A stretch of 64,000 bases of DNA. It comes from Planctomycetaceae bacterium (lineage in GTDB: Bacteria > Planctomycetota > Planctomycetia > Planctomycetales > Planctomycetaceae). Within the stretch, counting starts at the first letter, position 1. Each line of letters begins with the position of its first letter. The translations under genes and the position numbers were made by a program. A model generated the notes under the pieces. The model searched no databases and was not told the origin of the DNA. It saw nothing but the letters and a program-made list of their open reading frames with translations. Positions 62,436 through 64,000 of this stretch are shown here, piece by piece. The stretch covers positions 124,001 through 188,000 of the forward strand of contig JAWKUA010000001.1 of NCBI GenBank assembly GCA_041398785.1. Reading direction: 5' to 3'.

Positions 62436-63746
62436 TTATAGGTACTGGTTCACGATATTTTCCAGCATCTCCTGGCGGCCGCTGGGACTTGCGTCGGCTT
62501 CGCCCTTCTGAAGCATGTACGTTTCCAGTTCCTCAAACGTCGCCTGACCCTGTTCGATGCGCTGGCCGATACCGGTGTCGTAGCTTTCATATCGCTTCGC
62601 GACGAAATCCGTCAGTACCTTGTCCGCGCGAATGGCGGCAGCGATTTTCAATCCGCGAGCAAACGCGTCCATTCCGCCGATGTGAGCATGGAACAAGTCA
62701 ATCGGGTCCGTACTTTCGCGCCGCACTTTGGCGTCAAAGTTTGTGCCGCCGGGAGCCAGGCCGCCCTGTTTCAGAATCACCAGCATCACCTGTGTCGTCA
62801 GGTAAATGTCGGTGGGAAACTGGTCGGTGTCCCAGCCCAGCAACAGGTCGCCGGTATTGGCGTCGATGCTGCCGAGCGATCCCTGAATCGACGCGTACTC
62901 CAGTTCGTGCATCATCGAGTGGCCGGCCAGAGTCGCGTGATTCGTTTCAATGTTCAGTTTAACAACGTCCTCCAGACCGTATTGCCGAATGAAGTTCAGG
63001 CACGCCGCCGCATCAAAATCGTATTGGTGCTTTGTGGGTTCCTTGGGCTTTGGTTCGAACAGAAACTGGCCCGTGAATCCGATGGACTTCGCGTGGTTGT
63101 GAGCCATATGCATGAACCGGGCCAGGTGATCCAGTTCCCGCTTCATGTCAGTGTTGTACAGATTCATATAGCCTTCTCGCCCGCCCCAGAAGACATAGTT
63201 TTCGCCGCCGAGTTCGTGAGTAACTTCGATCGCCTTTTTGACCTGCGCGGCCGCAAAGGCAAACACGTCGGCATTGGGACTCGTCGCGGCACCGTGCAGA
63301 AACCGAGGGTGCGAAAACAGGTTCGCGGTGCCCCACAGAAGCTTGACTCCGGTGGCCTGCTGAGCCTCCTTCAGTTTCGCCGCCACTTTGTCGAACTTTG
63401 CATTGGTCTCCTTCAGCGAAGAGCCTTCCGGTGAGACATCGCGGTCGTGGAAGCAATAGTACGGAGCACCCAGTTTGGTGATGAACTCAAACGCCACGTC
63501 AACGCGTTTCAGGGCATTGTCCAGCGAATCGCTGCCGTCGTCCCATGGGCGATTCAAAGTGGGAGCGCCAAACGGATCGACGCCCGTGCCGCGAAACGTG
63601 TGCCAGTAACAGACGCTGAACCGCAGCCAGTCGGCCATCGAGCGGCCTTCGACCATTTCATCCGGGTTGTAATGGTGAAACGCCAGTGGATTCCGTGAGG
63701 CGGGGCCCTCGAACTGAATCTTCTGAATCTCAGGGAAATAGCTCAT
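62436..63746 (-). CDS. xylA: xylose isomerase
   Basis: Converts xylose to xylulose (and glucose to fructose). 436 residues from MSYFPEIQ (63746). Motifs: YCFHDRDVSPEG with the catalytic His, WGTANLFSHPRFLHG, FWGGREGY (metal-binding Glu), LFEPKPKEPTKHQYDFD, and DTDQFPTD. The long class II form is indicated by the ~50-residue N-terminal extension. No xylulokinase or regulator is in the window. Confidence 0.97.
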   Translation of the reverse strand: MSYFPEIQKIQFEGPASRNPLAFHHYNPDEMVEGRSMADWLRFSVCYWHTFRGTGVDPFGAPTLNRPWDDGSDSLDNALKRVDVAFEFITKLGAPYYCFHDRDVSPEGSSLKETNAKFDKVAAKLKEAQQATGVKLLWGTANLFSHPRFLHGAATSPNADVFAFAAAQVKKAIEVTHELGGENYVFWGGREGYMNLYNTDMKRELDHLARFMHMAHNHAKSIGFTGQFLFEPKPKEPTKHQYDFDAAACLNFIRQYGLEDVVKLNIETNHATLAGHSMMHELEYASIQGSLGSIDANTGDLLLGWDTDQFPTDIYLTTQVMLVILKQGGLAPGGTNFDAKVRRESTDPIDLFHAHIGGMDAFARGLKIAAAIRADKVLTDFVAKRYESYDTGIGQRIEQGQATFEELETYMLQKGEADASPSGRQEMLENIVNQYL

Positions 63747-63894
63747 CAAACTGTTTCTTTCCGGGCTTCAGCCGTGAGCGGCTGTGAGGTGTTTCGGCTG
63801 CGGATTGTTCGATGCGGGATGCCGCTTTCGATCGGGCGGACAGTCTAGCGAGCCCCTGTTCGGCAGGGAATCAAGCCGCGCGGACCGTGTTGCG

Positions 63895-64000
63895 TCAGTC
63901 GGGACTTCGTCGAATTCTGCCGCGCCGCATGATCAACAGACCGCCGATAATCAGAGTGCCGCCGACAAGCTGGCGCATCGTCACCGGTTCGCCTCGCACC
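63895..64000 (-). CDS. C-terminus of an EamA/DMT-family transporter (partial)
   Basis: The minus strand from the window edge reads VRGEPVTMRQLVGGTLIIGG and continues to a TGA at 63895-63897. The GEP-(10)-GG-(4)-GG pattern is the end of EamA drug/metabolite transporters (GEPLT..Q..GG.LI..G). Only 34 codons are visible, so the family is likely, the substrate unknown. Confidence 0.65.
   Translation of the reverse strand, partial: VRGEPVTMRQLVGGTLIIGGLLIMRRGRIRRSPD

Overview
The window looks like a chromosomal segment of a planctomycete, most likely Planctomycetia/Planctomycetales. This is an inference from gene content: two prepilin-like DUF1559 proteins, DUF1573 and DUF1080 proteins, a PVC-type secreted haem-binding dehydrogenase-like protein, an ECF sigma factor paired with a Ser/Thr kinase, a DUF11-repeat surface protein, CsrA, and GC-rich DNA littered with short palindromic dispersed repeats. 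No rRNA, tRNA or CRISPR array was seen.

Layout. 1-16.6 kb: the end of an FtsK/SpoIIIE-type ATPase, a DEAD-box RNA helicase, a two-component pair (REC-histidine kinase plus response regulator), a sugar-nucleotide epimerase overlapping tsaE, a secreted Ig-like protein, csrA, a large frameshifted kinase/ATPase/TPR gene with its ECF sigma factor, and a STAS-like protein. 16.8-18.3 kb: remnants of an IS4-type transposase and a REP-associated tyrosine transposase. 18.4-25.9 kb: a membrane protein overlapping a prenyltransferase-like protein, a 1084-residue secreted cytochrome/rhodanese fusion, an SGNH hydrolase and a DUF1559 protein. 26.0-27.75 kb: a gene graveyard (three gene remnants, stacked palindromes, a 12-bp tandem repeat). 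27.8-33.3 kb: a tight plus-strand operon for exported or membrane proteins (two DUF1573-type ORFs, an anchored exported protein, a 10-cysteine secreted protein, a GT39-like membrane glycosyltransferase, a prepilin-like DUF1559 protein). This is the best candidate for an undescribed system. 33.4-44.3 kb: FHA protein, coiled-coil protein, manA, a DegT-like aminotransferase/methyltransferase pair, SEC-C/TPR protein, DUF1080 protein, HD phosphohydrolase, infA-rnhA. 44.4-50.1 kb: a minus-strand cell-envelope block with an S41 protease, a beta-propeller protein, three consecutive TatA/B-like proteins and a double trypsin-like protease. 50.9-64 kb: serA, then yidC and mnmE, a phosphoesterase, a DUF11 surface protein, a membrane Ser/Thr kinase, xylA and the end of a DMT transporter.

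Many neighbours share 4-bp ATGA stop/start overlaps (sigma/kinase, prenyltransferase/membrane protein, aminotransferase/methyltransferase, infA/rnhA, DUF1573 pair, glycosyltransferase/DUF1559), which supports the starts chosen and suggests translational coupling. Broken genes cluster in three places (11.5-15.4, 16.8-18.3 and 26.0-27.4 kb), each next to palindromic repeats. All functional calls come from reading motifs; no database search was run.
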